Source: Teratosphaeria epicoccoides (taxonomy: Eukaryota > Ascomycota > Dothideomycetes > Mycosphaerellales > Teratosphaeriaceae). Taken from it: a DNA stretch of 64,000 bases. Of this stretch, positions 1 to 11,303 are shown one piece after another. A program made the position numbers and the translations under genes. The DNA lies in NCBI GenBank assembly GCA_021401465.1, contig JADDMT010000004.1, positions 496,001-560,000 of the forward strand, in the 5' to 3' direction. The notes under the pieces were generated by a model. That model searched no databases. It had not been told where the DNA came from and saw only the letters and a list, made by a program, of their open reading frames with translations. Each line of letters opens with the position of its first letter. Position 1 is the first letter of the stretch.

Positions 1-344
1 CTCACTGTCAAGTCAATCAAGCCAGGACTCGGCCACTAAGCTCGCCATCACCAACTCTCCGTAAGTCTGCAACTCACCAATGCTCCGCTCCCTCGAGCTA
101 TTGCTTGTTTGCTCCGGAGCGGACAGCTTTGGCGCTCCATATGCCGTCTCGGACAACAACACTCACTGACACGCGCCTCTGTCAGCTCCTCAATCTCGTT
201 TCCACAGCGAAAAGCGGTCTCACATCCACGTTTCCCTCAATCAATCCACACGAAGTACTCTAGTCGGCGACTTCAGTACTCCGAACAAAAAGACAAAAAC
301 AGTACACTTCGTGTCCGATCCTTCCTAGAACGACAACCGCTATC
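1..344. other. Upstream region of the RRM gene
   Basis: No supportable gene is seen. This stretch should contain the promoter and 5' UTR of the RRM protein that starts at 345. Open frames here are short and out of frame with that gene. Confidence 0.5.
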
Positions 345-1517
345 ATGTCCGTCGACGCTGCCACGAGCCAAATGGCCAACACCACTCTCAACGAGCCGAC
401 TGCCACTGCCGAAGGTGCCTCTGTAGGCGCCGGTGGCGACAAGCCCATCAATGCGAGCCAGAACGAGGCCGTCATTGCGTCGGCCGCTGAGGGTAGGAGA
501 CTGTATATTGGAAACCTCGCCTACGCGACCAAAGAGGGAGAGTTGAAGGACTTCTTCAAGGACTACCTTGTGTATGTCTATCTTTTTGTAACAGCATTGA
601 GCTCGTGCTGACCGAGTGATGCCAGTGAAACGACATCCATTCCAACCAACCCGCGCACCACTCGTCCTGTCGGCTACGCCTTCGTCGACGTATCGACCCC
701 ATCCGAAGCCGAGCGCGCCGTCAACGAGCTCAACGGCAAGACCATTCTCGACCGCAAGGTTTCCGTCCAGCTCGCCCGCAAGCCTGAGCCGGCCGCGCCT
801 GCTGCAGAGGGCGAAGGTGCCGAGGGCAAGCCGCGCCGCCGTCAGTCTACCCGTGGTCGTGGTAAGGGTCGCGGTGGCCGTTCGCGTGCGGGTGGCCGCA
901 AGAGCAAGGGCGAGACCAACGGCGAGACAGCTGTTGAGGGCACCGATGGGCCCACCAACGTCCCTAGCCAGGTCCTCCCTCTCACTACCACCACCAACGA
1001 AGCTCTGAATGCCGAGCCAGGTACCGAGGGCGCTTTGGAGGTCGACCCGAAGAAGACTGCCAAGTCCAAGGTGCCACGGGAGCCCCGCAAGCAGCGCGGT
1101 CCGCCTGAGGACGGCATCGCCTCCAAGAACAAGGTCATGGTGGCCAACCTGCCGTACGACCTTCGCGAAGAGACGCTGCTCGAGCTCTTCTCTTCCTACT
1201 CGCCTACCTCTGCAAAGATCGCACTCCGTCCGATCCCCAAGTACATGGTGCGCAAGCTGCAGGCTAGGAACGAGCCGCGCAAGGGACGTGGGTTCGGATT
1301 CGTCACACTCTCTAGTGAGGAGTTGCAGCAAAAAGCGGTGTCTGAGATGAACGGCAAGGAGATTGAGGGCAGGGAGATTGCAGTCAAGGTTGCCATTGAC
1401 AGCCCAGGCAAGGAGGATGAGGACCCATCCGCGCCACTGGAGGGGGGTCTGCCAGCAGAGGTCAAGCCCAGCGACGCGGAAGGCTCTGCTAACGTCAACA
1501 CCGCTGTGGCTGCTTAA
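345..1517 (+). CDS. RNA-binding protein with two RRM domains
   Basis: Two exons are predicted, 345-571 and 626-1517, with a 54-nt GTATGT...CAG intron that splits a Val codon, giving about 372 aa. RRM1 covers roughly residues 49-120, with an RNP2-like LYIGNL and an RNP1-like GYAFVDV; the intron lies inside this domain, and only the spliced frame joins its two halves. A basic RGG/Arg-Lys-rich linker follows (about 150-170). RRM2 covers about 245-320, with MVANLPYDL as RNP2 and GRGFGFVTL as RNP1. The C-terminus is acidic. RRM proteins bind single-stranded RNA and this one is probably nuclear or nucleolar, but the family does not fix its target. The start is the ATG followed by an uninterrupted frame into RRM1. 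Confidence 0.85.
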
Positions 1518-2111
1518 GCGCTGCCACGCACTGAGGCAATTTCGACGAGAACGACACATTCTCGTGGACATGATTTTGCTTGTGCCTGCGTACTCTAGCA
1601 TTACTCGGCATTGACTTGCAACGGTATCGGAGAGCAGGTGCAAGCGGGAGAAGAGGGTGCAGCAAGCCGATAAAAGCACAGTCACATGACAAACGTCAAG
1701 ATCAAGTACTAGTCAACAAGCCGACATCATCTCCGGTGCTTATGTCGTATGGTTTTGTGTTCGATCAATTCCATTGTATTTGCTGTACTTTTAGATATAT
1801 GTATGGTTCAGCTAGATTCAATGCCAGAACTTCGTCGTGGGAGACTCCCATTTTTCTCTGTCGTCATCGTTGGGAGCATCTGCACTCAATCTCATGCATG
1901 TCAACAGCCTCAGCTCCTTCTGCTATTCCTCTTCGTCTAAGTATAGATCCATGTATGCTCCAGTGTGTATGGCATGATCGTCGCGAAGGCATAGCCGAGG
2001 TGTGTCCCGAGGTTCTCTTCACAAGCTTCCGAACTTCAATACCGGCTTGAATGTAGGAATATTGCGAGGACATACACGCAATCTTCCCTACGTCCAGCTG
2101 GAAAGGCTGAT
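1518..2111. other. Intergenic, RRM gene to ETF-beta
   Basis: This holds the 3' end of the RRM transcript and the promoter of the ETF-beta gene. Short overlapping ORFs on both strands have no recognisable product. Confidence 0.5.
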
Positions 2112-2928
2112 ATGTCGGGCCTCAGGATTCTCGTGCCCGTCAAAAGGGTAATTGACTATGCTGTACAACTCACCACAACTCACGCCCGGAAGAGCGCAGA
2201 CTAACACCATCGAACAGGTCAAACCCCGAGTCAACAAAGCAGGCACAGCCGTCGAAACGCAAGGCGTCAAACACAGCATGAATCCCTTCGACGAATTATC
2301 GATCGAAGAAGCGGTCCGCCTGCGCGAACGCAAGAAACCCGTTGAAGACATCCTCGCCTTTTCCGCCGGCCCCGCCAAATCCCAAGATGTCCTCCGAACC
2401 GCCATGGCCATGGGCGCAGATCGCGCGATACACGTCGTGGAAGAGAAGGCGGAGCTGGAGCCGCTGAGTGTGGCGAAGATGTTGAAGAAGGTTGTGGAGG
2501 AGGAGAAGAGGAACTTGGTGATTTTGGGGAAGCAGAGTATTGATGATGATGCGAATCAGACAGGGCAGATGTTGGCGGGGTTGTTGAGTTGGCCGCAAGC
2601 GACGCAGGCGAGTAAGGTGGAGGTGGAGGGCGAGAGTGTGACGGTGACGAGGGAGGTGGATGGGGGGGTGGAAACTTTGAAGGCGAAGCTGCCCATGGTC
2701 ATCACCACTGATCTGAGATTAAACGAGCCGAGGTATGCGAGTTTGCCCAATATTATGAAGGCGAAGAAGAAGCCGCTTGAGAAGAAGACATTGGCAGATT
2801 ATGGTATTTCGGCAGAGAAGAGGTTGAAAACGGTTAAGGTGGCGGAGCCGCCGGCGAGGCAGGGGGGCGGGAAGGTGGAGGATGTGGATGGCATGATTTC
2901 GAAATTGAAGGAGCTTGGGGCATTGTAG
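2112..2928 (+). CDS. Electron transfer flavoprotein beta subunit
   Basis: Exon 1 is 2112-2162 and exon 2 is 2218-2928, separated by a 55-nt intron (GTACAA...CTAAC...CAG). The join gives 253 aa, close to the roughly 255 aa usual for ETF-beta. The N-terminus reads RILVPVKRVIDYA and continues after the splice as VKPRVNKAG, the family's usual opening. Further conserved blocks are NPFDELSIEEAVRLRE and, near the C-terminus, the ETF-beta signature region containing LRLNEPRYASLPNIMKAKKK. ETF is an alpha/beta heterodimer in the mitochondrial matrix that carries electrons from acyl-CoA dehydrogenases to ETF:ubiquinone oxidoreductase; the beta subunit binds AMP. The alpha subunit is not in this window. 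An ATG at 2158 lies inside the region removed or bypassed by splicing and is not the start. Confidence 0.93.
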
Positions 2929-3503
2929 AGGTCGTATGATATCTTTACATTTTGAGCTCTTTGACTGGAGGTGGTGTTGGTTGGCGCCTGCTGCTGGTGC
3001 CTGAGGGGTCGCGACGGAGAGGTGTGTTGAACCGATATGACTGACTTGCAGTGTTGAAATGGCGCTGCAAATGGTATTCGAGTTGCTCTCTGCGACATGC
3101 ATAGCATATTCGGGATATATCACTAACGGCGCTGTCAATGTGAACACATTGAACGGGTATGTGAGCCCTTTTCCCTTGTCAGCTCCAAAAACACTGCGAC
3201 AATTACCTGCCGCTTACATCCAACATTTATCGAGTCGCAAAACAAGCGAGAGATTCTCATGACCTTTTCAGGGCCAGCTAGTGGTGGGTGGTGTGCCGGT
3301 GGAACACTTGAGCTCGCGTAGGTCAGCTTTCACATGTAAACACGCTAGCATTGCCGCACCGGCCACCAAATGACTTTTCGCATTTTCGAACTGGACTTCT
3401 TCAGCATGCGCCTCACAACTGCCTCCTGTCACCACTGTTGGTAGCGCGCACTTTACCGACATCTGCTTGAGCAGACACGCACAACATTGACGGGGTTCTG
3501 GAA
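2929..3503. other. Intergenic, ETF-beta to RING gene
   Basis: No gene is supported. A 67-codon ORF at 3059-3262 begins with a hydrophobic stretch but has no recognisable features. Confidence 0.45.
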
Positions 3504-5017
3504 ATGAGCGAGATCCGCATCGCTGGGCTCGCTCAGGGGCTGCTTGATCTCCTGAATGTGGTGCAAAGTGGTGGGTTTGTCAAGTTTGAGAGGGTTGGGT
3601 TGACGGATGATGGGAAGACTGATGGGGATGGGAGGGAGAATTGGGAGGGGCGTCTGAGTGGCGACGAGAGTGAGATTGGTGAGAGGCGTGAGATCAAGGT
3701 GACGGAGGAGATGGGCTTCGAGTTCGGAGATGCGAAGGATGAGGAGAATGAGCATATTGGCTTGCAGTCAGAAGATGCTGAGATGAGGAACGCAGAGCAA
3801 GACTACGCTGCGACCACCGATGCTGGCGAACACCAGGAGAGTAACGATGACGCCGACTACGAAGTACACGAGGCGGAGACCATCGACGGTGAGGGCGATT
3901 ACCAAATCAGCCCGCTCGCTGTTTCCGAAGCCCATGAGGCAGATGACGACGCGAAGATCACCCACGATGATGGTAATCACGACAGCGGGGCGCACAGTGA
4001 CGCCGAAGTACGCGTCTCAACCACCGCACTCTACTATGTGAGTCCATCTAAGGCGCAAAACTACCCCTGAATCAGTGGCTAACGTCGAAACAATTACCCC
4101 AGGTCACCAGGATCGAAGAGGACGGCGTCTGCACCGACTTCAAACTCACGCAGCTCCGATTCGGCATCACGGGGCTGACCGATCAGCACCGCTACCAAGT
4201 CTACGGCGACCAAATTCACTTCCCGCACGCTCAGCACTGCTCACACACCAAATGCGAGCACACCATCAGCATCAGCGAGCTAGCAGCCGACGGCAGCCTC
4301 GACGACTACACCCTCGCCGTCAACCCGAGCGGCGATTCCATGCGCCGCAACGTCCCTGGTCACCGCAATTGTCCAGCCAACTGCGACGAAGGCTTCCTCG
4401 CACAACTCAGTGACATTAGCCTCTACGTCCCGACCAGCACGTTCTTCACGCTCGCGACGCGAGAACACCGGCCCATCTGCCCAGTCTGCGTCGGCCTTGA
4501 CGTTTTGCAGCACCAGCAGGCTTTGAAAGCGGACGTCGAGAACATGGCGAACTTCGATACCCTGTTTGATAGGCAGTTCCAACTCACGACGATGTTCAAC
4601 GCACGTCGTCACGTCACGCACTACGAGTTCTTGCAATTTGACGAGCGTGAGCTCGGCATGCTGTTTGAGGATCTGGAGAACGAGGATGGCGGCTCAGACG
4701 ACGATGACGGCGGTAATGCTGGGTGGCAGATATGGGCGGAGGCTATGGATCCGAATGCTTCGCTTGGCACGAGACCGGCGAGCGAGGAGACGATTGCGGC
4801 GTTGCCGCGCAAGCTGTTGAGGGAGCTTAGGGACGAGATCCCGGGCGACGGAATGGATGGTGAGAGGGTGAAGTGTCATGTGTGTATTGGGGAGTTGGAG
4901 GAGGGCGAGGAGGTGGTGCAGTTGCCTTGCAGGCATGTGTTTCATGGGGATGAGTGTATTGGGATGTGGTTGAGGCAGCAGAAGACTTGTCCGGTGTGTA
5001 GGCAGGAGATTGCGTAG
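3504..5017 (+). CDS. RING-H2 finger protein, probable E3 ubiquitin ligase
   Basis: Exons are 3504-4037 and 4103-5017, joined across a 65-nt GTGAGT...CCCCAG intron in phase 0, giving about 482 aa. Residues 1-180 are acidic and low complexity (many Asp/Glu, His), typical of a disordered region. The middle contains scattered Cys and His (for example CSHTKCEH) that may form an additional metal site. The C-terminus, about residues 435-478, is a RING-H2 domain: CHVC, then CRHVFH, then CPVC, fitting the C3H2C3 spacing. RING-H2 proteins usually recruit an E2 enzyme and transfer ubiquitin. No transmembrane segment or substrate domain is evident. The stop lies about 100 nt before the next gene's conserved frame, so the two are very tightly packed. 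Confidence 0.8.
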
Positions 5018-5046
5018 AGATGGATCCGGGGACCGATTGGTTGGTT

Positions 5047-5061
5047 GGGGGGGGGGGGGGG
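5047..5061. repeat. Poly-G tract (15 G)
   Basis: An uninterrupted run of 15 G lies in the gap between the RING gene and the transcription-factor-like gene. Such tracts are prone to length errors in sequencing, and this one lies upstream of an unresolved start. Confidence 0.9.
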
Positions 5062-5107
5062 TAGTCGAGCTTTGTTGGATCCATTCTCACCATTTGCACC
5101 TCTCAGG

Positions 5108-6555
5108 CGTTAGGCTCCATTACAAACTTCGCGTCTTCGTTAACGAGGACCCTGCTTACAAAGATGATGCCAGTGCCTTCCGGAAGAAGGTGCGCTCACA
5201 GGCGGCAGCCCACTCGCATCGGACAGTTCCGCGAAAAGGGATCAAAGCAGCAAAGTACAAGCCAAGAACACACGGCTCATCTTCCGCCTCCTCGGCATCG
5301 TCGATTACAACTCCATCGTCTATGTCTTCGGCTTCTCTAACGCGCTCTCCTACCAGCAAGCAAGGCACTTCCGGGAGTTCGGATACTTCGATCTCGTCAC
5401 CAGGTGCAAAAGTGCAGTTGGCTATCGAGCGTGAAAGATCAACGGCCCCAGCTCGACAGTCACCCGTCGTGTCACCAAGGCAGTACAATGCTCCACCGCT
5501 AGCCACCTGGCGGGTTCTGCAGCCTCTCTTGAGCCCCCGATTATCTGGCCAAAGAAGTCTGAGGAGCCCAGCCCACCGACTGGTGGCTGCCCGAAAGGAG
5601 TTCGCTGCTGCGAACATCGGCAGGGAACGATCGCACAGTCGATCATTTGGCAGTGATGAGCCTGCCATCCTCCTACCGTATGGCCGCTTGCCAGATCAGG
5701 CATATATGGACTCAAGCAGAAAAGATCCCTTCTCTACGTATCCAGTGCCTTACGAGTCGTGGTATGGCTGGTTGATGGACTACTGGTACTCTGGTGTGCT
5801 GCCTAGGAGCAAACGCCTCGTCAAGGTCACCGATGTGCAAATGTCGAACTATATTACATGGTCTCGCGCCTCTGAGATGACCGAGCCAGCGCTGTACTAC
5901 ACTTCACTGTTTCTTGCTACAGGTATCCCAGTATCCAATGGGCAATTGAGTATTGAAAGGGCTTTATGGCTTAGAGGTCAGGCGGTCAAGGCATTGAACG
6001 AAGCTCTAAGTGATCCGCGGCGCGCAACAAGCAATGCCTTGATCTCTGCTGTTGGCAAGGTAGCTTTGCATGAACATATTTACGGAGATAGACAAGCCTC
6101 ACATCGCATTCATCGTCCAGCGCAGCAGCGGTGAGTACGAGTTGTAGTTTTTAACATGCCTCGCTAACTGAATCAGTATAATTGCGATGCGTGGTGGCGG
6201 TGAGAGGCTCGGGCTGCCTGCGATCACCTTACAACTTATGATCTGGTACGATGCGCTGATGGCTGCTGAATTCGGAAGTACGGCATATTTTGCGGATCTG
6301 CCCAAGCGGCTCGATCTAAAGTCCTTTGCGCCAAACGAAGCCGTTCAAGTGACGAACGAGTCGTCACCGCACCGTCTCAAACATCCCGGGTACGGCGAGA
6401 ACCTGAAATCGCCCAAGCTGAACCAATCACAGTGGCAGCCCTCAGGATCGTCTGGAGCAGTCAATGCGCGTCTGCATGAAACAAAGGACGGGCACTTGAA
6501 GGAAGCTAATCTGGCAGCTTGGTCGAAGGGCGCACACGTAAATGATGGCCACTGA
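5108..6555 (+). CDS. Fungal transcription-factor-like protein (no zinc cluster seen)
   Basis: The frame is open from upstream of 5108 to 6130 and continues after a 46-nt intron (6131-6176, GTGAGT...CTAAC...CAG) to 6555. Conserved-looking sequence begins near 5134 (VFVNEDPAYKDD, then KKVRSQAAAH), which resembles the N-terminus of fungal regulators that carry a C-terminal fungal-specific domain but no Zn2Cys6 finger. A Ser/Thr-rich linker follows. The last third (WYGWLMDYWY...; HEHIYGDRQASHRIHRPAQQR; after the splice IIAMRGG...LGLPAI) matches the pattern of the DUF3468/fungal_trans_2 class. There is no in-frame ATG upstream of the conserved block, so a first exon is missing from this model; a CTCTCAG acceptor at 5107 is one possibility. 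Role in gene regulation is inferred from family only. Confidence 0.65.
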
Positions 6556-9327
6556 TGGAGCCACGACCCTGGAGCTTCAAGCTGTCAACGTCTGACCAGA
6601 TCCAGAAGCAGTTGATGCATCAAATCAACTCTCTACGGTGCACACGCTGGGAGATAGCCAGTCACCTCAATCGATTGATACTAGCATGAGCCGGACAACT
6701 GTCAATCCTGGAATTGAACAAGGATTCAGCTTCTGACGTATTGGAGCTTGCAGCGGCGAGCATCTCCTTTTGCAGCGGAACGCCAGCCTGCATCATGCCT
6801 TCGACGAAAATGACCATTCTTGCACACAACGCTGGCTGCTGCTCAGCTCGCGTGTGCAAAACGGAGTGGACTTGCGACAGACGTAAGTGCATGGGAAGAC
6901 CATTGTACGTTTAGCTGACACTGAAAGCGTTTCATGTTGATCGAAGACTGTTCAACGCTGATCCGATCAGTCTGGCTCTGTACGCAAAATCCCTCTTTCA
7001 GGCCAGGATTGCAGTTATTGCAGACTGGGTATATGGCACACGTTGATACTCTGCCACGCAGTAAGGCCAAGCGCCATGCCCATTCCTGAAAAGCCTGTGA
7101 ATCAGCATTTGCAAGGCTCGGAGAGGCCTCAAGCAGCGAGAATCGGTTTGCGAGCTGTCTGTTTCGGAAACTGTCATTACGATAGATAGGGATGCTCGGT
7201 CCCATTGGTGATCGGCACTTGTCTTTGCATGTGAATTATGGCTCTTGTCCGCATGTGCCTACATGTACTCCTTGGCGAATTCCACAGAGCGACGCCGATA
7301 TTTACACCCAACAAAGAATGTAAAGAAGCTGACAATATGTACATTGTCCACTTCAACATTCGGACAGTTGACTTGCACAAGATGGGGATATTGTACGGGC
7401 AGTGGTAGAGTCTTCAATATCAGGCGTGACCACGGTCACCGCAGGCTTGGACTGGGAAGGGTCAGGCTGCGCAGGACTCGAGTATAGACGAAAGTCGCGA
7501 AAGCAAAAAGGCGGATAGTGTCTTCAACAGACAGCGCATCTGCACGCTGGCGGCTTCGGCGGCACAGGAAGACGCAGCCGACAGTATGTACGTGCGCCTG
7601 CTGAAGTAGTCGGAAATTTGTGTGTCTCCAGAAGCCGAAAAGTTCTGCAGGGCCCCCAAACCAGGGTAACCTTTCATACATGTGCGCATTGCGCATGAAG
7701 ACGTGATTTGCTGAAACACGTCAGCTGGTTTGACGGGTCGGGAAGGATCGCCAGTGAAGGAGGAGGATGAGGAGAAGAGAATGAGCGCGGAGATCATGTG
7801 AGGTTGATCCGCAGACCCCGCCCGCGAGAAGAGCGTTGGCCGACACGGATCGCGTGAAGGAAGTTCGGGGCTAGCGAGGTACCTGCGTGAGTGCTACACC
7901 GCGAGCGCGGTCTGGTAAAAGACGGACCCTACCCGCTGCGGACCCCTCAGCGGCTTGGCTGTGTCTGCTTGATGAAAGCTTGCCGGAGCGGCTGCGATTG
8001 CGAAGTGATGAGCAGGAAGCTTTCTGTTGTCAAGCGAAAGGAGCTGCGAAGGTTGTCGGCAGGGCATGTGCGAGTCAATAGCCAGGATGGACGATTGACA
8101 CGAAGCAATTTCTGGGATGAGTGTTGCACATCTTTGTCAATCAAGTGGGCGTCTGCTCACGATCTTCGATTGTCATGCGTGGACGCGGCTGCCGTGTGGC
8201 GTTGATCAGCCGCAGACGGGATCGTGGCGCAACTGTCTGTGGACAATACTGTGGGACTGATGGAGCATCCGTGGCGATTGTTGTGATGCACGCAAGTGTT
8301 ATCAATCTTGGCGGCGGAACACATTGTCGCCTCCCAACGGTATCAGAGATAGGGTAAAGTGGTAAAGTGAGTCGTGGCGAGCATCGGCCACCGGAGGACG
8401 GTCGCGAATGGTGCGGGCAGGTTGAAGGCTATGCCTTATGCAGCGGAGCTAGCGAGACCCTAAATGGCATGTTCAGGAACGAGCAGGGAGCGGCGGTTCG
8501 CTTTTATTCCTACAGAGCAGATGTCGAAGAGATATACGGGATTCATGCTGACGCGACGATGCCAGGCAAAGTCAAAGTCGACGGATCCGACAACGAGTTG
8601 GCCCTAGCGGAGAGACTACATCCCCTACCGCACACACAGCAGAAGGCGGCAATCGAGGATGCGCGCGATGCGCGCCGTTCATGCGTGAAATAATAGAAAC
8701 ACAAGATAGCGTCAACGAGTGGAGGCGGGGTGGTCCGTGGGTCCGTGAGCAGCAGCATGTGCCCTCGAGCGGAGAGGCAGGTGACGATGATGAGTATTTG
8801 AAGGTAATACCCAGGTCGACAATCTTACCTTGTCACTGCCTGAAAATTACCATTATTGTTTCCTTGCTTCCATGATACATGTACGTACATTGAATTTTGC
8901 TTCGTGCTCGCTCACTCATCTTGGTATACCGCGCCTTAGAACTCTTAAACTCCCGCCTCAAGCACATTCCCTGTCGCCTCGCGCACCAAGCCTGGACTTC
9001 GAGATCATCACACCACCCCGCAGTCGTGCGCTACTGTCTGCAGATTCCACAATCACTCCGCCGGCACAATAATTTGTCTTGGGTTGTTTCAGAACACAAG
9101 CGACAACTTTTCCCACCCTTCAACTCTCTCGCCCAACCGCCGCTTCGCCAGACCATTCTTCCTGCCTGCGAACCACGGACAGCCTGGGCCGCGATCTCGG
9201 AGTGGGACGCGGCTGGAGGTGCCTTGACCGTTCGAAACAAAGAAGACGGGAAACCTTCGGTTCGGTCGGAGGGAGATTATTTTCTCTCTCCTCCGACAAT
9301 CGATTGAGCGAGCAATAGCGTAGCACA
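6556..9327. other. Gene-poor region upstream of the C2H2 gene
   Basis: This 2.8-kb stretch has no confident gene. It includes an unresolved minus-strand candidate near 7293-7797 (listed separately). A 108-codon plus-strand ORF at 8367-8693 lacks an ATG near its start. The last several hundred bases, pyrimidine-rich, are probably promoter and 5' UTR of the C2H2 gene starting at 9328. Confidence 0.4.
7293..7797 (-). CDS. Possible secreted protein, exon structure unresolved
   Basis: On the minus strand an ATG at 7797 opens a 111-codon frame that starts with a short hydrophobic, Ser-rich segment and contains the pair CAMRTC and further cysteines. A second minus-strand frame downstream reads like a real C-terminus: QSKPAVTVVTPDIEDSTT, ending SCASQLSEC before a stop near 7300. 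The two are not in the same frame, so at least one intron (or a break) is required, and I could not find a fully convincing pair of splice sites. The spacing of the first cysteines recalls the start of a CFEM domain, but the rest of that pattern is not visible, so I do not assign it. Confidence 0.28.
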
Positions 9328-10627
9328 ATGACAGCGTCGAAGGTGGGTCGTGTCCGTGAAGGCCTCCACCGCTGATCCCATCCCGCTGACGCCCATCAGG
9401 ATATTTCTCGTCCCGCGAGCTCATCGCATCGACTGTCCGTCGGCGGTGCCGCCAGCCTGCCTGCTCGCAGTTCCTACACTCGCTCCAACTCGCACAATGT
9501 GTCGCTCAGCACGGTGGCCGGCAACAATAACCGCATCGGGCGGAGAAAGAGCTCGACGTTCTCACCAATGGCGAATGCGGCCGCTTTAGGCGCTGCAGTT
9601 GAGAACGCGGTTGCAGACGGCTCTGCATCGATCAGCAACCGGCGCAGCTCCATGTCCAAATCCGCACTCGCGTCTCTGGGCAACGTCGGTCAGCCGAGCA
9701 GCCTGCCGCAGCAGGTCGACATTTCAGAACGCGGTGGTGGTAGTGCAGTGATCGACGGGCCACCGCTATCGTCGTGCACCGATAAATCGAAGCTGAAGAT
9801 GCGCAGAGCATCCGATGGCACACGTTTAACCAAGAAAGAGAAGGCAGCTACTGGCGACCTGAAATGCGAGACCTGCGGCAAGGCATACAAACATGGCAGC
9901 TGCTTAACCAAGCATCTGTACGTTTTATCGCAGTCCTTTGCTGTCTCGTGAACGAGCACTGACACGTAATCCTAGCTGGGAGCACACGCCGCAATGGCAG
10001 GTCACCTCGAAATTGCTGATCTCCAAGCATCAGCAAGTTCAGCTTCTGGAGGCAGCCTCTGTGCTCGTTGCCATGAACCAAGATAGCAACGGGACCAATG
10101 ACAGCGATAACTCTTCCTCACCAGCGGCATCCGGCTGGTCTGACATGCGTGACGAGGAGCTCAGCTCAGCCGAGACAACTCCACCACCACAGACGGAGTC
10201 CTACCGAGATAGCAAGCGCTTCAGCAACAACAGCAGTACCTATTCGCGCAGCTATCAGTCGGTCTTCTCGGAAAGTGCACCGAACGGCGAAAGCGGCTTC
10301 AGCCATCAACGTAACTGGAGCACATCCAGTAACCGACCCGGCACCGCCAACACTTCGATCGCCGACAGCTACCGAGGTGAGGATCCTCAGGATCTGGCAG
10401 CGGCCGTTGGCTTGTTAAGCTGCAGCTACGGCACGCCCAAGACTGGGCCGACGCCAATGGCTTCCGATGTTCCTCCAGTGCCGCCATTGCCTGCAAAGTA
10501 CGCCAACAACTTTGTCCCAAGCTACCGTACCCATCAGGTGGACGTGGACATGGACGACGATATCGACGGCGCAAACGACAGGCACGACGACGTCGACGAA
10601 GGCATGTTCGGCAAAATGGACGCCTAG
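9328..10627 (+). CDS. C2H2 zinc-finger protein
   Basis: Three exons are predicted: 9328-9342 (five codons, MTASK), 9400-9917 and 9976-10627, with introns of 57 and 58 nt, giving about 394 aa. The second intron falls inside the zinc finger; splicing joins CETCGKAYKHGSCLTKHL to WEHTPQW and completes a C-x2-C-x12-H-x3-H finger. Without the splice the last histidine is missing, which supports the model. The finger is followed by a conserved-looking ISKHQQVQLLEAASVLVAM helix. The N-terminus is Ser/Arg-rich, and the C-terminus is acidic, ending DEGMFGKMDA. This arrangement is familiar from uncharacterised single-finger C2H2 proteins of filamentous ascomycetes; nuclear function is inferred. No DNA target can be read from the sequence. 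Confidence 0.82.
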
Positions 10628-11303
10628 CGTCTTTCGATGAGCATAACGGCCAATTCAGCACGGACGCGATCATGTGAATGAATCTCACGCGATATATTCT
10701 TCGAAGCTTTATTTGCGGCATCGGATGAAGCGGCGGACGTTTAGGACGACGACTCTTGTCTCATTGCAATCTATTGGGTGGCGACTTCTAGGTTACGACT
10801 GCTTTGAGCATTATATTACAATCAAATCACGTTGCATAACGGCGAAGCTCCGCAACGCTATCCCAACACCGATGAGCGGGACTAGGTGCCCGCGAGGTTG
10901 AAGCTGGGATGGCGGGTCGAGCGTTGAGCAGCCGGACGGCGCAATAGGGAAAGGGGGGGGAAGTCTTTCTTATCTACCATTGACCTTGTATTCGAGAGCT
11001 CGCATTTTGAGTGAGGCAGGAGGAGTTCGTTGCGAAGCTAGGGCAGGAGCGGCGTCTGCGACAGGACTGCGGACTGACAAGGAATGGTACCAACAACAGT
11101 CGTTGTTCTATCTGAGAAAGCTGGGTTCTGAGAAAGCTGGGTGACCATGCTGCTGTACAGTGTCTCTAGCCATATGCAATTCTCCTTGCTCACTGGTTCT
11201 CTCTAGATTCAATCTAGCTCTACATGATGCTCACGCCAAAACGACCATAGATTACAGCTGTTGTCTTTCGCTCTCCGTTCGCTCAGCCAGATCCAGAAGC
11301 CGC
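10628..11303. other. Intergenic between convergent C2H2 and sulfotransferase-like genes
   Basis: This is a convergent 3'-3' gap with no supportable gene. A short direct duplication of about 16 nt (ctgagaaagctgggt repeated) is visible near 11115-11143. Confidence 0.5.

Noticed and set aside
273..1685. 470-codon minus-strand ORF
   Set aside because: It lies antisense to the well-supported two-RRM gene and has no recognisable domain; composition (Leu/Arg/Gly-rich) is that of an antisense shadow.
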